Below, in pieces: positions 7,509-14,053 of a DNA stretch of 64,000 nucleotides. Every line of letters begins with the position of its first letter. Position 1 is the stretch's first letter. The notes beneath the pieces are model-generated. The model saw only the letters and a program-made list of their open reading frames with translations. It made no database searches and had not been told where the DNA came from. The position numbers and the translations under genes were made by a program. The stretch is from JANMDS01 sp031430575 (GTDB lineage: Bacteria > Pseudomonadota > Gammaproteobacteria > Burkholderiales > Casimicrobiaceae), in assembly GCA_031430575.1 (NCBI GenBank), contig JANPBT010000060.1:62001-126000 (forward strand). The letters are read 5' to 3'.

Positions 7509-8660
7509 ATGGAACGCGATCAAGCCACAAAATTTTTCCAAGAGCTTTTGCGCATGATGGTCGATCGCAAAGCCTCTGATATGTTTCTCACCGTCGGCTT
7601 TCCGCCCGCGCTCAAAATCGATGGCGCGCTCAAGCCAGTGGCTAAGCAAGCACTGACCTCGCAGCATACCGTTGAGCTCGCGCGGGCGATGATGAATGAT
7701 AAGCAGGCCGCAGCGTTTGAATCAACCAACGAGTGCAATTTCGCGATTGCCCCCCCGGGTATCGGGCGCTTTCGCGTGAGCGCATTTATGCAGCAAGGGC
7801 GGGTTGGCGTGGTGTTGCGTACGATTAACACAACCATCCCTCGCTTTGATGATCTTGGCTTACCGCCCGTCTTAAAAGATGTGATGATGGCCAAGCGCGG
7901 TTTGGTGGTGATGGTCGGCGCGACCGGCTCTGGTAAATCGACTTCGCTCGCCGCGATGCTCGATCACCGCAATCGCAATTCCCAAGGTCACATCATCACC
8001 ATCGAAGATCCGGTGGAATTTGTGCACGAACATCAAAGCTGCGTCATTACCCAGCGCGAAATCGGCACCGATACCGATAGCTGGGGCATCGCTTTGAAAA
8101 ATACATTGCGGCAAGCGCCCGATGTGATTTGCATCGGCGAGGTGCGCGACCGCGAAACGATGGATTACGCGATTGCCTTCGCTGAGACCGGCCATCTCTG
8201 CTTAGCGACGCTACACGCCAACAACACCAACCAAGCGCTCGATCGCATCATCAACTTCTTTCCAGAAGAGCGCCGCTCGCAATTGCTCATGGATATTTCG
8301 CTGAATCTACGCGCATTCGTATCGCAACGCTTAGTCGCGCGTCGCGGCGGCACCGGGCGCGTGCCTGCAGTGGAAGTGATGCTCAATTCCCCTTATATTT
8401 CTGAGCTGATTTTTAAAGGGGACGTGCATGCCATTAAAGATCAGATCAAGCGCTCGACCGAGCTCGGCATGCAAACTTTCGATCAATCGCTCTTCAATCT
8501 GCACGAAGCTGGGCTCATCACCTACGAAGATGCCCTGCGCAATGCCGATAGCGTGAATGATCTGCGCCTACGCATCAAACTTGAAGGCCGCGACTCTTCG
8601 CAGCGCGATCTCATGCAAGGCTTATCGCACCTTGAAATGATGAGCGAGAAAAAGGCTTAA
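7509..8660 (+). CDS. pilU: Type IV pilus accessory retraction ATPase PilU
   Basis: A 383-residue PilT paralogue that assists retraction under load. Walker A is GATGSGKST (137-145), the Asp box ITIEDPVEFVHEHQ, Walker B VICIGEVRDRETM and the His box HLCLATLHANN. The tail (SQRDLMQGLSHLEMMSEKKA) is longer than in PilT, as is usual for PilU. A clear AAGGAAA-type ribosome-binding site precedes ATG at 7509. It is tandem with pilT, as in most betaproteobacteria, so the two are likely co-transcribed. Confidence 0.97.
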   Translation: MERDQATKFFQELLRMMVDRKASDMFLTVGFPPALKIDGALKPVAKQALTSQHTVELARAMMNDKQAAAFESTNECNFAIAPPGIGRFRVSAFMQQGRVGVVLRTINTTIPRFDDLGLPPVLKDVMMAKRGLVVMVGATGSGKSTSLAAMLDHRNRNSQGHIITIEDPVEFVHEHQSCVITQREIGTDTDSWGIALKNTLRQAPDVICIGEVRDRETMDYAIAFAETGHLCLATLHANNTNQALDRIINFFPEERRSQLLMDISLNLRAFVSQRLVARRGGTGRVPAVEVMLNSPYISELIFKGDVHAIKDQIKRSTELGMQTFDQSLFNLHEAGLITYEDALRNADSVNDLRLRIKLEGRDSSQRDLMQGLSHLEMMSEKKA

Positions 8661-8668
8661 AAAGCAGC

Positions 8669-8687
8669 CATTCTGCGCCGCAGGTAT
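8669..8687 (-). repeat. Dispersed 19-bp repeat, convergent gap
   Basis: Exact core at 8673-8683 between the convergent ends of pilU and the inositol oxygenase gene. Confidence 0.9.
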
Positions 8688-8697
8688 GCGCGCTTTT

Positions 8698-9495
8698 TTA
8701 AAAGCTCAACTCTGCGGGTAAATATTTCGCCAGCAGATCTTCGTAATAAGGCTTCACATCTGAAAGCTGCGGGCGATTCGGGTTTTTAGAATACAGATCA
8801 TACGGATTAAAGCGCTGCACCCACGGCTTCATCGCATCGTCTTGGGCATTACAAAGATGTTGATATTCATGCTCTTTATGCCACGCGTAAAAACTATGAA
8901 AGCGAATCATATAGAGCGCTTCCATCGGCAAATGTGGCTTCAGCATGTGATACAGATACTCATCATGCCCCCAGCTCATATGCACGTTTTCAAGCCCGCA
9001 TTTCGGCGCATAAACGCCATGCAGCGTTTGCAGCTCTGGGCGCTGCATGTCCGGGTTAAGCGCAAAAAATTCACTATAAACATTTTTTGCAGAATACGCG
9101 CAGCCGGTGGGGAAGGTATCGCCCACCACCGCCCATTGCGGCTCACCAAATAGGCAAAGCACTTTGCCCAAATCATGAATGAAACCGGTGAGCACCATCC
9201 ACTCCGGCTGGCCATCTGCGCGCATCGCTTCGGACGTTTGCAGCAAGTGATCGATCTGCGGCAGGGCGATATCGGGGTCACTGTTGTCCACCAGCGTATT
9301 CAGAAAATCTAAACCCGCCCACGGCGTTAACTTCGCCCGATTGAACTGCAAATATTCCGCTTTTTTAGCCAGCACGAAATCATAAGTCTGCTTAGCATGG
9401 TTTTCGCGATAAAAATCGCGCACGGTATCCACGGCATCCGCGCGTTGCGGTTTCGCGTAATCGCGGAAGGCGGTTTTTTCGGTGGTGGTTTGCAT
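8698..9495 (-). CDS. myo-Inositol oxygenase (MIOX)
   Basis: A 265-residue HD-fold di-iron enzyme that opens myo-inositol with O2 to D-glucuronate. All likely metal ligands of characterised MIOX are present: His83 (DHLLQTSEA), His107-Asp108 (GFIHDLGKV), His177 (SWGHDEYLY), His200 (IRFHSFYAWHKEHEY) and Asp219/220 (AQDDAMKPWVQRFNPYDLY). Family length runs 250-290. ATG 9495 is chosen because the protein then starts just before TAFRDYA; ATG 9567 would add 24 unrelated residues. The enzyme is best known from eukaryotes and is patchy in bacteria. No inositol or glucuronate catabolic gene lies beside it, so the pathway context is unknown. Confidence 0.93.
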   Translation of the reverse strand: MQTTTEKTAFRDYAKPQRADAVDTVRDFYRENHAKQTYDFVLAKKAEYLQFNRAKLTPWAGLDFLNTLVDNSDPDIALPQIDHLLQTSEAMRADGQPEWMVLTGFIHDLGKVLCLFGEPQWAVVGDTFPTGCAYSAKNVYSEFFALNPDMQRPELQTLHGVYAPKCGLENVHMSWGHDEYLYHMLKPHLPMEALYMIRFHSFYAWHKEHEYQHLCNAQDDAMKPWVQRFNPYDLYSKNPNRPQLSDVKPYYEDLLAKYLPAELSF

Positions 9496-9603
9496 TTGGT
9501 TGTCCCATTTGTAACTAATCACAATCATACGCGTTTGAAGCGCTGAACCGTAATCTATGGTGAACAATCTAATTCGGTAAATGAGATTGCCCGAAAAAGT
9601 TGG

Positions 9604-10089
9604 CTATTGTCGCTTGGTGTATCGGAGAAGACTGTCTATAGTCGAAATAATATTTTCCCGATTTCTATAGAAGGGTTGACCTGCAGAGTCCTGGTATATG
9701 TCTTCCTTACCAGAACGGTAAATCTCCCATGATTTTCTGAAGGCACGGCGTTTCCAGAAAGGCATCGCGCTTTCAAGGCAGTCAGCATCAATTGATCCAA
9801 CTCCATTGTCTGCTGGACGCGGATTTGTACGCTCTTTCATGAGTTTTTCTCTGACGGGCTGGGCTATCTCGTTGAACTCTTTGCGCTTGTCACGCCATAG
9901 ATTGAGTCTGTGCCCGAAAATTGCTCCCAGACAAAACGTAATAAGTGTGGCCCCAGACTTTGCTCCATTTGTCTCTCCTGGATTCACGCATACTGCGTGT
10001 TTCCTGATCTCGTTCTTTTCAGCGCGCTCTAAATCATAATGCACTTTACACTGCAAAAACTGATCATCAGCGTGTGCTCTACAAATCAA
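9604..10089 (-). CDS. Hypothetical protein, 161 residues
   Basis: I do not recognise this family. It is basic, rich in Arg, Lys and Asn, with several Cys (MICRAHADDQFLQC, HAVCVNPGE) and a hydrophobic patch ITFCLGAIFGHRLNLW that could be one membrane segment. Base composition is visibly more A/T-rich than the flanking genes, and there is no repeat copy inside. The first residues resemble an internal stretch, so the true start or an upstream part may be missing. Just upstream is the 14-bp terminal-inverted-repeat element at 10122-10262. An acquired or partly decayed gene is plausible. Confidence 0.5.
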   Translation of the reverse strand: MICRAHADDQFLQCKVHYDLERAEKNEIRKHAVCVNPGETNGAKSGATLITFCLGAIFGHRLNLWRDKRKEFNEIAQPVREKLMKERTNPRPADNGVGSIDADCLESAMPFWKRRAFRKSWEIYRSGKEDIYQDSAGQPFYRNRENIISTIDSLLRYTKRQ

Positions 10090-10121
10090 TCTGAGGCTGG
10101 AAGCAAGCGTAGCCCTTCTGC

Positions 10122-10262
10122 GTAGCCGCGATTAGACTGCGGTTTTTTGCAGGCGTTATCGAGGTTTAATAAGCTTCGTCACCACTAGCGCGCCTATCCG
10201 AAATCACGCCAACTAACAGTCTGAAATGCCTCGATTACGACCTTCGACCTAATCGCGGCTAC
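10122..10262. repeat. 141-bp element bounded by perfect 14-bp inverted repeats
   Basis: GTAGCCGCGATTAG (10122-10135) is matched by CTAATCGCGGCTAC (10249-10262). The inside has no coding frame. Shorter internal complementarity (TCGAGG/CCTCGA, AGACT/AGTCT) would allow a long hairpin. No target duplication is obvious. It could be a MITE-like remnant or a structured RNA. Confidence 0.5.
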
Positions 10263-10275
10263 GGTGTTTACACCA

Positions 10276-10294
10276 ATACCTGCGGCGCAAAATG
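10276..10294 (+). repeat. Dispersed 19-bp repeat, one core mismatch
   Basis: Core CTGCGGCGCAA at 10280-10290, downstream of the AAA/DUF4143 ATPase gene. Confidence 0.8.
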
Positions 10295-10331
10295 CAGCAT
10301 TTCTACCCTTTATCTCCCGCAAATCAGACTG

Positions 10332-11465
10332 CTATTTCAGATCGCGCAACCACTGCGCTGCGGGCACGACACTCACATTTCCGTAATGCGCTGCATTCCC
10401 CGCGTGCCTCACTACCTGCACCGCCTTCGCGTCGGTAAATTGCTCTGAAAATCGCATTAACGCGCGATGCGGCGCGGCATCCGTCCATTTGCATTCTATG
10501 AGTTCGGTGAGCGTGTTATTCTCGGCAATCGCAAAATCCACTTCCGCACCGTCTTTGGTGCGCAGGTAATGTAGTTCGCAGTCTCGGCCTTCTTTGTCTT
10601 GTCGGCTATGCACGGCAGCCAAGAGCGCGCAGGCGACGACGTTTTCAAACTTTGCGCCGTCGTCTCCCCGCACGAGGCCGCTATCCATGAAATACACTTT
10701 CGGCGCTTTCAAAAGCGAACGAGAAATATTGCGATGCCAGGGGTGAACGGTGAAGATGATGAAGAGGGCTTCTAGAATTTCGACATATCGGGTAATCGTG
10801 GTGTGTGAAGCACCCAAGTCTCGCGCGAGCGAGGCAACCGAGAGCGGCGAGCCAACACGCTCGCGCAGCAAATCCACCAACACGCGCATGGTATTCACCT
10901 CATGCAGCCGCGAGAACTCCAACACGTCTTCGCGCACCAAACCATCGATGTATTGCCGCCGCCATCGCAGCGCGTCGGCGTCATCGGTGGCAAGCATGGG
11001 CTCAGGAAAACCGCCGCGCGTAAGGATGCGGGTGAGCACGTCGTCCGCGTTCACACCAGGGTTTACAGCACACCACTCTGCAACTGTAATTGGATGCAGC
11101 CGATGTGTGAAAAAACGTCCCGCCAGCGAATCCCCGCCTTCGCGCAAAAAATCCAACCTTGCGCTACCGGTCACGAGCAATCGCTGCGTTATTTTTCGTC
11201 CGTCGTATACGCCTTTGAGCCACGCTTTCCACTGCGGCATCTTGTGCAGCTCGTCGAACACCACGAGTGGGGCGTCTGGGTTCCATGCTCGCGCTTCTAT
11301 GATTTTTCGATCTGCGGCCACGTCGAAATTGAAGCTTTGCGCGCCTTCAAATTGCTCAACTAAATTGCGGGCAAGCGTAGATTTCCCGACCTGCCGAGCA
11401 CCAGCGAGGAGAATGAGTTTTTTGTCCAAATCTTTGGAAATTTGGAGTTGGAGTTCGCGAATCAT
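10332..11465 (-). CDS. AAA_14/DUF4143 ATPase
   Basis: A 377-residue protein of a very widespread but poorly understood family. It has an N-terminal AAA_14 domain with Walker A GARQVGKST (22-30), Walker B LVVFDELHKMP and the sensor-like LLVTGSARLDF. A winged-helix-like segment (LARDLGASHTTITRYVEIL) follows, and the C-terminal DUF4143 domain has a nuclease-like ELHYLRTKDGAEVDFAI...LIECKW. That last pattern resembles the PD-(D/E)xK core (E, D, ExK), but activity is not shown for the family. The start codon lies 13 bases from a large inverted repeat (11478-11526), a likely operator or hairpin. Confidence 0.88.
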   Translation of the reverse strand: MIRELQLQISKDLDKKLILLAGARQVGKSTLARNLVEQFEGAQSFNFDVAADRKIIEARAWNPDAPLVVFDELHKMPQWKAWLKGVYDGRKITQRLLVTGSARLDFLREGGDSLAGRFFTHRLHPITVAEWCAVNPGVNADDVLTRILTRGGFPEPMLATDDADALRWRRQYIDGLVREDVLEFSRLHEVNTMRVLVDLLRERVGSPLSVASLARDLGASHTTITRYVEILEALFIIFTVHPWHRNISRSLLKAPKVYFMDSGLVRGDDGAKFENVVACALLAAVHSRQDKEGRDCELHYLRTKDGAEVDFAIAENNTLTELIECKWTDAAPHRALMRFSEQFTDAKAVQVVRHAGNAAHYGNVSVVPAAQWLRDLK

Positions 11466-11477
11466 TGCGTCTAATTT

Positions 11478-11526
11478 ACCACGATTGGTGAAATGGTCGC
11501 GACTATTTCACCAATCGTGGTGAAAT
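11478..11526. promoter_or_regulatory. Nested perfect inverted repeats upstream of the AAA/DUF4143 gene
   Basis: ACCACGATTGGTGAAAT (11478-11494) pairs perfectly with 11505-11521 across a 10-base spacer. The right arm is also part of a second palindrome, ATTTCACCA-ATCG-TGGTGAAAT (11505-11526). The three GGTGAAAT half-sites suggest a multi-site operator overlapping the promoter. Confidence 0.6.
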
Positions 11527-11654
11527 AGTCGGGTTTTGATGGAAAAAGTGCCAAAACTACGACGCAGGTATTTTCAAGGTATCGCCTCAAAAACTGCGGC
11601 GCTTCAAGGGCGCTTAGTGCGTTAGCGCGTTGTCCTTCTGACCTAACCTAGAAT

Positions 11655-11673
11655 CAATCTGCGCCGCAGGTAT
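11655..11673 (-). repeat. Dispersed 19-bp repeat, upstream of DUF971 gene
   Basis: Exact core at 11659-11669. A degenerate copy (AAAACTACGACGCAGG) lies at 11555-11570. Confidence 0.9.
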
Positions 11674-11701
11674 TGACGATTTTGATTCGAGAAAGTTTTT
11701 C

Positions 11702-12073
11702 ATGGCAGGTTTAGACAAAAACTCCCCGATCCCGACTGAGATCGAGATGAAGCAGCAGTCAAAAGTGATGGAGATTGCTTTTCATAACGGTAAGAAATTT
11801 ACGCTTTCGTATGAGTTTCTGCGGGTGCATTCGCCTTCCGCCGAAGTGCAGGGCCATGGGCCTGGGCAAGAAGTCTTGCAAGTCGGCAAGAAAAACGTCG
11901 GCATCAAAGAAATTGAGCCGGTGGGGATGTATGCCGTCAAACCGCATTTCGACGATGGCCACGATACGGGAATTTTCTCTTGGGATTATCTCTACAAAAT
12001 CGGCGAGCATCACGATGCGATGTGGGAAGAATATCTGGCGCGGATGGAAAAAGCGGGAGCGAGCCGTGAGTGA
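11702..12073 (+). CDS. DUF971 family protein (GBBH-like N-terminal domain)
   Basis: A 123-residue protein containing the zinc-binding-like domain also found at the N-terminus of gamma-butyrobetaine hydroxylase. Features include LSYEFLRVHSPSAEVQGHGPGQ, KNVGIKEIEPVGMYAVKPHFDDGHDTGIFSWDYLY and HHDAMWEEYLARM. The exact role is unknown. It overlaps the start of ubiE by 8 bases. In Betaproteobacteria the order DUF971-ubiE-Tim44-like-ubiJ-ubiB is common, which suggests a link to ubiquinone synthesis. Confidence 0.9.
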   Translation: MAGLDKNSPIPTEIEMKQQSKVMEIAFHNGKKFTLSYEFLRVHSPSAEVQGHGPGQEVLQVGKKNVGIKEIEPVGMYAVKPHFDDGHDTGIFSWDYLYKIGEHHDAMWEEYLARMEKAGASRE

Positions 12074-12812
12074 GGTTTCTCTCGATAAAACCCACTTTGG
12101 CTACGCGACGGTCGACGCCGCTGAAAAGGCCAAAAGGGTCAAAGGCGTTTTTGATTCGGTGGCGTCAAATTACGATGTGATGAACGATTTGATGTCCGGT
12201 GGGATGCACCGCATCTGGAAGCGCTTTGCGGTGGAAGTCTGCCAGCTGCGCCCGGGCGAGCGGGTGCTCGATCTAGCGGGCGGCACTGGCGATTTATCAA
12301 AATTGATGGCCAAAGCCGTTGGCGAAAAAGGCAGCGTTACGCTGACTGACATTAATGAAGCGATGCTGCGCGTGGGCCGCGAGCGCATGATCGATGCTGG
12401 GCTTGCCTTGCCAACGATGGTCGCCGATGCCGAAGCACTGCCCTTTAAAAGCCGCAGCTTTGATTGCGTGACCATCGGTTTTGGCTTGCGCAATGTGACC
12501 CGCAAAGAAAATGCGCTGGCTGAGATGAAGCGCGTTTTAAAGCCCGGCGGGCGCGCCGTGGTGCTGGAATTCAGTAAACCCAACGCCCTGCTCGCCAAGC
12601 CTTACGATGCCTATAGTTTTTCGCTCTTGCCCAAAATCGGCAAGTGGGTCGCCAAAGATGAAGCGAGCTATCGCTATTTGGCGGAATCCATCCGCATGCA
12701 CCCCGATCAGGCCACGCTGGGCGCCATGATGAGCGCGGCGGGCTTTGATAAAGTGGAGTGGTTTAATTTGACTGGCGGCGTGGTCGCCGTGCATCGCGGC
12801 AGCGTCTACTAA
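12066..12812 (+). CDS. ubiE: Demethylmenaquinone/2-methoxy-6-polyprenyl-1,4-benzoquinol methyltransferase UbiE
   Basis: A 248-residue SAM-dependent C-methyltransferase of ubiquinone synthesis. The GTG at 12066 is chosen because it gives VSEVSLDKTHFGYATVDAAEKA, the usual start, and overlaps the DUF971 stop. Signatures are VFDSVASNYDVMNDLMSGGMHRIWKRF, SAM motif VLDLAGGTGDLS, FDCVTIGFGLRNVT and the C-terminal NLTGGVVAVHRG. ATG starts further upstream in this frame would run through the DUF971 gene. Length matches E. coli UbiE (251). Confidence 0.96.
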   Translation: MSEVSLDKTHFGYATVDAAEKAKRVKGVFDSVASNYDVMNDLMSGGMHRIWKRFAVEVCQLRPGERVLDLAGGTGDLSKLMAKAVGEKGSVTLTDINEAMLRVGRERMIDAGLALPTMVADAEALPFKSRSFDCVTIGFGLRNVTRKENALAEMKRVLKPGGRAVVLEFSKPNALLAKPYDAYSFSLLPKIGKWVAKDEASYRYLAESIRMHPDQATLGAMMSAAGFDKVEWFNLTGGVVAVHRGSVY

Positions 12813-12822
12813 GCTGCGATCA

Positions 12823-12841
12823 ATACCTGCGGCGCAGTTTT
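12823..12841 (+). repeat. Dispersed 19-bp repeat after ubiE
   Basis: Exact core at 12827-12837, 14 bases after the ubiE stop. Confidence 0.9.
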
Positions 12842-12958
12842 TGCCTAAAATCTGCAAAATCTTGTAAGATACAGGCTTGATTTGGACAAAACCGTCCTCA
12901 TATTTCGGTTGCAAGCGCAATGGGCGCTTCGCACCACTCTCTTCTTGGAGGAGTTGCA

Positions 12959-13963
12959 ATGCTAGTTCGTAAATTTTCTTTAGTTTTGTTGTCGGGTGTA
13001 ATCGCGCTAGGCGCGGCGACAGTTGACGCAAAGCGCGTAGGTGGCGGTAAATCGACAGGCGCAAAGCGCGATGTCGCAACCCAACGCCAATCGACACCGC
13101 CGGCAGCAGCAAATACCGCGACGCCTGCCAGCCCTGCAGCGCCCGCAAGTGCAGCCGCAGCGACTAAGGCACCAGCAGCGGCCGCTGTGCCTGCGGCTGC
13201 AGCTGCAGCGCCTAAAACGGGCTTCGCGCGCTTCTTGCCAATGCTCGGTGGCTTAGCCATCGGCGCAGCACTCGCCTCGATGTTTGGCGGCGGCGCTTTG
13301 GGCAGCTTCATCGCTAATGCGCTGATGTTCTTAGCCGTGGCGATGGTGGGTCTCTTTATCTGGCGCATGATCGCGGCTCGCCGTGCCGGTAACGCTGGTG
13401 GCTTAGCGCCTGCGCTCGCGGGCGCAGGTGGCGCAGCCGCTGGTGCAGCCGCTGCGGGTGGCATGCAGCGCGCAAGCAGCGAGCCTGTGCAGTTTGGCGG
13501 CAATCGCTCGGCGACGGTGCCGGTTGAAGTTGCGACCCCAGTCGCAACAGAAGTGCTCGCTCCCGAGGCCGCAGGCATCGCAGCACAAGTGCCTGCCGGT
13601 TTTGATGTGCCCGGCTTTGAAAAGGGCGCGAAGGGTCAATTCATCCGCTTGCAAGCTGCTTTTGATAAAGGCGAATCGGCAACGCTGAAAGATATGCTGA
13701 CCGATGAGATGTTTGCCGAAGTCAGTCGCGAAGTGAAAGAGCGCGGTGCGCAGGTTCAACCCACTGAAATCGTAACGCTCAACGCTGAGACAATTGAAGT
13801 CACCAGCGAAACCGATGCCCATTGGGCGAGCGTGCGCTTCCATGGTCTCATCCGCGAGGATGGCAAAGATCAAGCCGAAGCGTTTGACGAAGTCTGGAAT
13901 TTAACGAAGCCGACCGACGGCAGCGCAGGCTGGCTGCTCGCAGGAATTCAGCAGCTGGGCTAA
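12959..13963 (+). CDS. Tim44 domain-containing membrane protein
   Basis: A 334-residue protein with a signal peptide or anchor (VRKFSLVLLSGVIALGAATVDA), an Ala/Pro/Thr-rich linker (~40-85) and two hydrophobic segments (FLPMLGGLAIGAALASMFGGG, then ALMFLAVAMVGLFIWRMI). The C-terminal Tim44/MRPL45-like domain contains AKGQFIRLQAAFDKG, LKDMLTDEMFAEV, VTSETDAHWASVRFHG and FDEVWNL. GGAGG 8 bases before ATG 12959 supports the start. It usually follows ubiE in this group of bacteria, but here ubiJ/ubiB do not follow; a terminator does. The function is unknown, perhaps scaffolding at the inner membrane. Confidence 0.88.
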   Translation: MLVRKFSLVLLSGVIALGAATVDAKRVGGGKSTGAKRDVATQRQSTPPAAANTATPASPAAPASAAAATKAPAAAAVPAAAAAAPKTGFARFLPMLGGLAIGAALASMFGGGALGSFIANALMFLAVAMVGLFIWRMIAARRAGNAGGLAPALAGAGGAAAGAAAAGGMQRASSEPVQFGGNRSATVPVEVATPVATEVLAPEAAGIAAQVPAGFDVPGFEKGAKGQFIRLQAAFDKGESATLKDMLTDEMFAEVSREVKERGAQVQPTEIVTLNAETIEVTSETDAHWASVRFHGLIREDGKDQAEAFDEVWNLTKPTDGSAGWLLAGIQQLG

Positions 13964-13987
13964 GCGTCACGCTGAATTTGTAGCGAT

Positions 13988-14016
13988 GAAAAAGGGACGA
14001 ACTACGTCCCTTTTTC
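13988..14016 (+). terminator. Rho-independent terminator after the Tim44 gene
   Basis: Stem GAAAAAGGGACG/CGTCCCTTTTTC with a 5-base loop, followed by a T-rich run. It is A/T-flanked on both sides, so it may also serve the convergent molybdopterin enzyme gene. Confidence 0.9.
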
Positions 14017-14030
14017 TTTTTCTAGACGTA

Positions 14031-14049
14031 ATACCTACGGCGCAGATTT
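14031..14049 (+). repeat. Dispersed 19-bp repeat, one core mismatch, convergent gap
   Basis: Core CTACGGCGCAG at 14035-14045 between the Tim44 and molybdopterin oxidoreductase genes. Confidence 0.8.
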
Positions 14050-14053
14050 GCCC

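Noticed and set aside
12898..13578. Minus-strand Ala/Pro-rich frame opposite the Tim44 gene
   Set aside because: Shadow of the Ala-rich linker; the Tim44 protein is the recognisable product.
13988..14016. Operator rather than terminator
   Set aside because: Stem, short loop and T run sit directly after a gene end; termination is the simpler reading.
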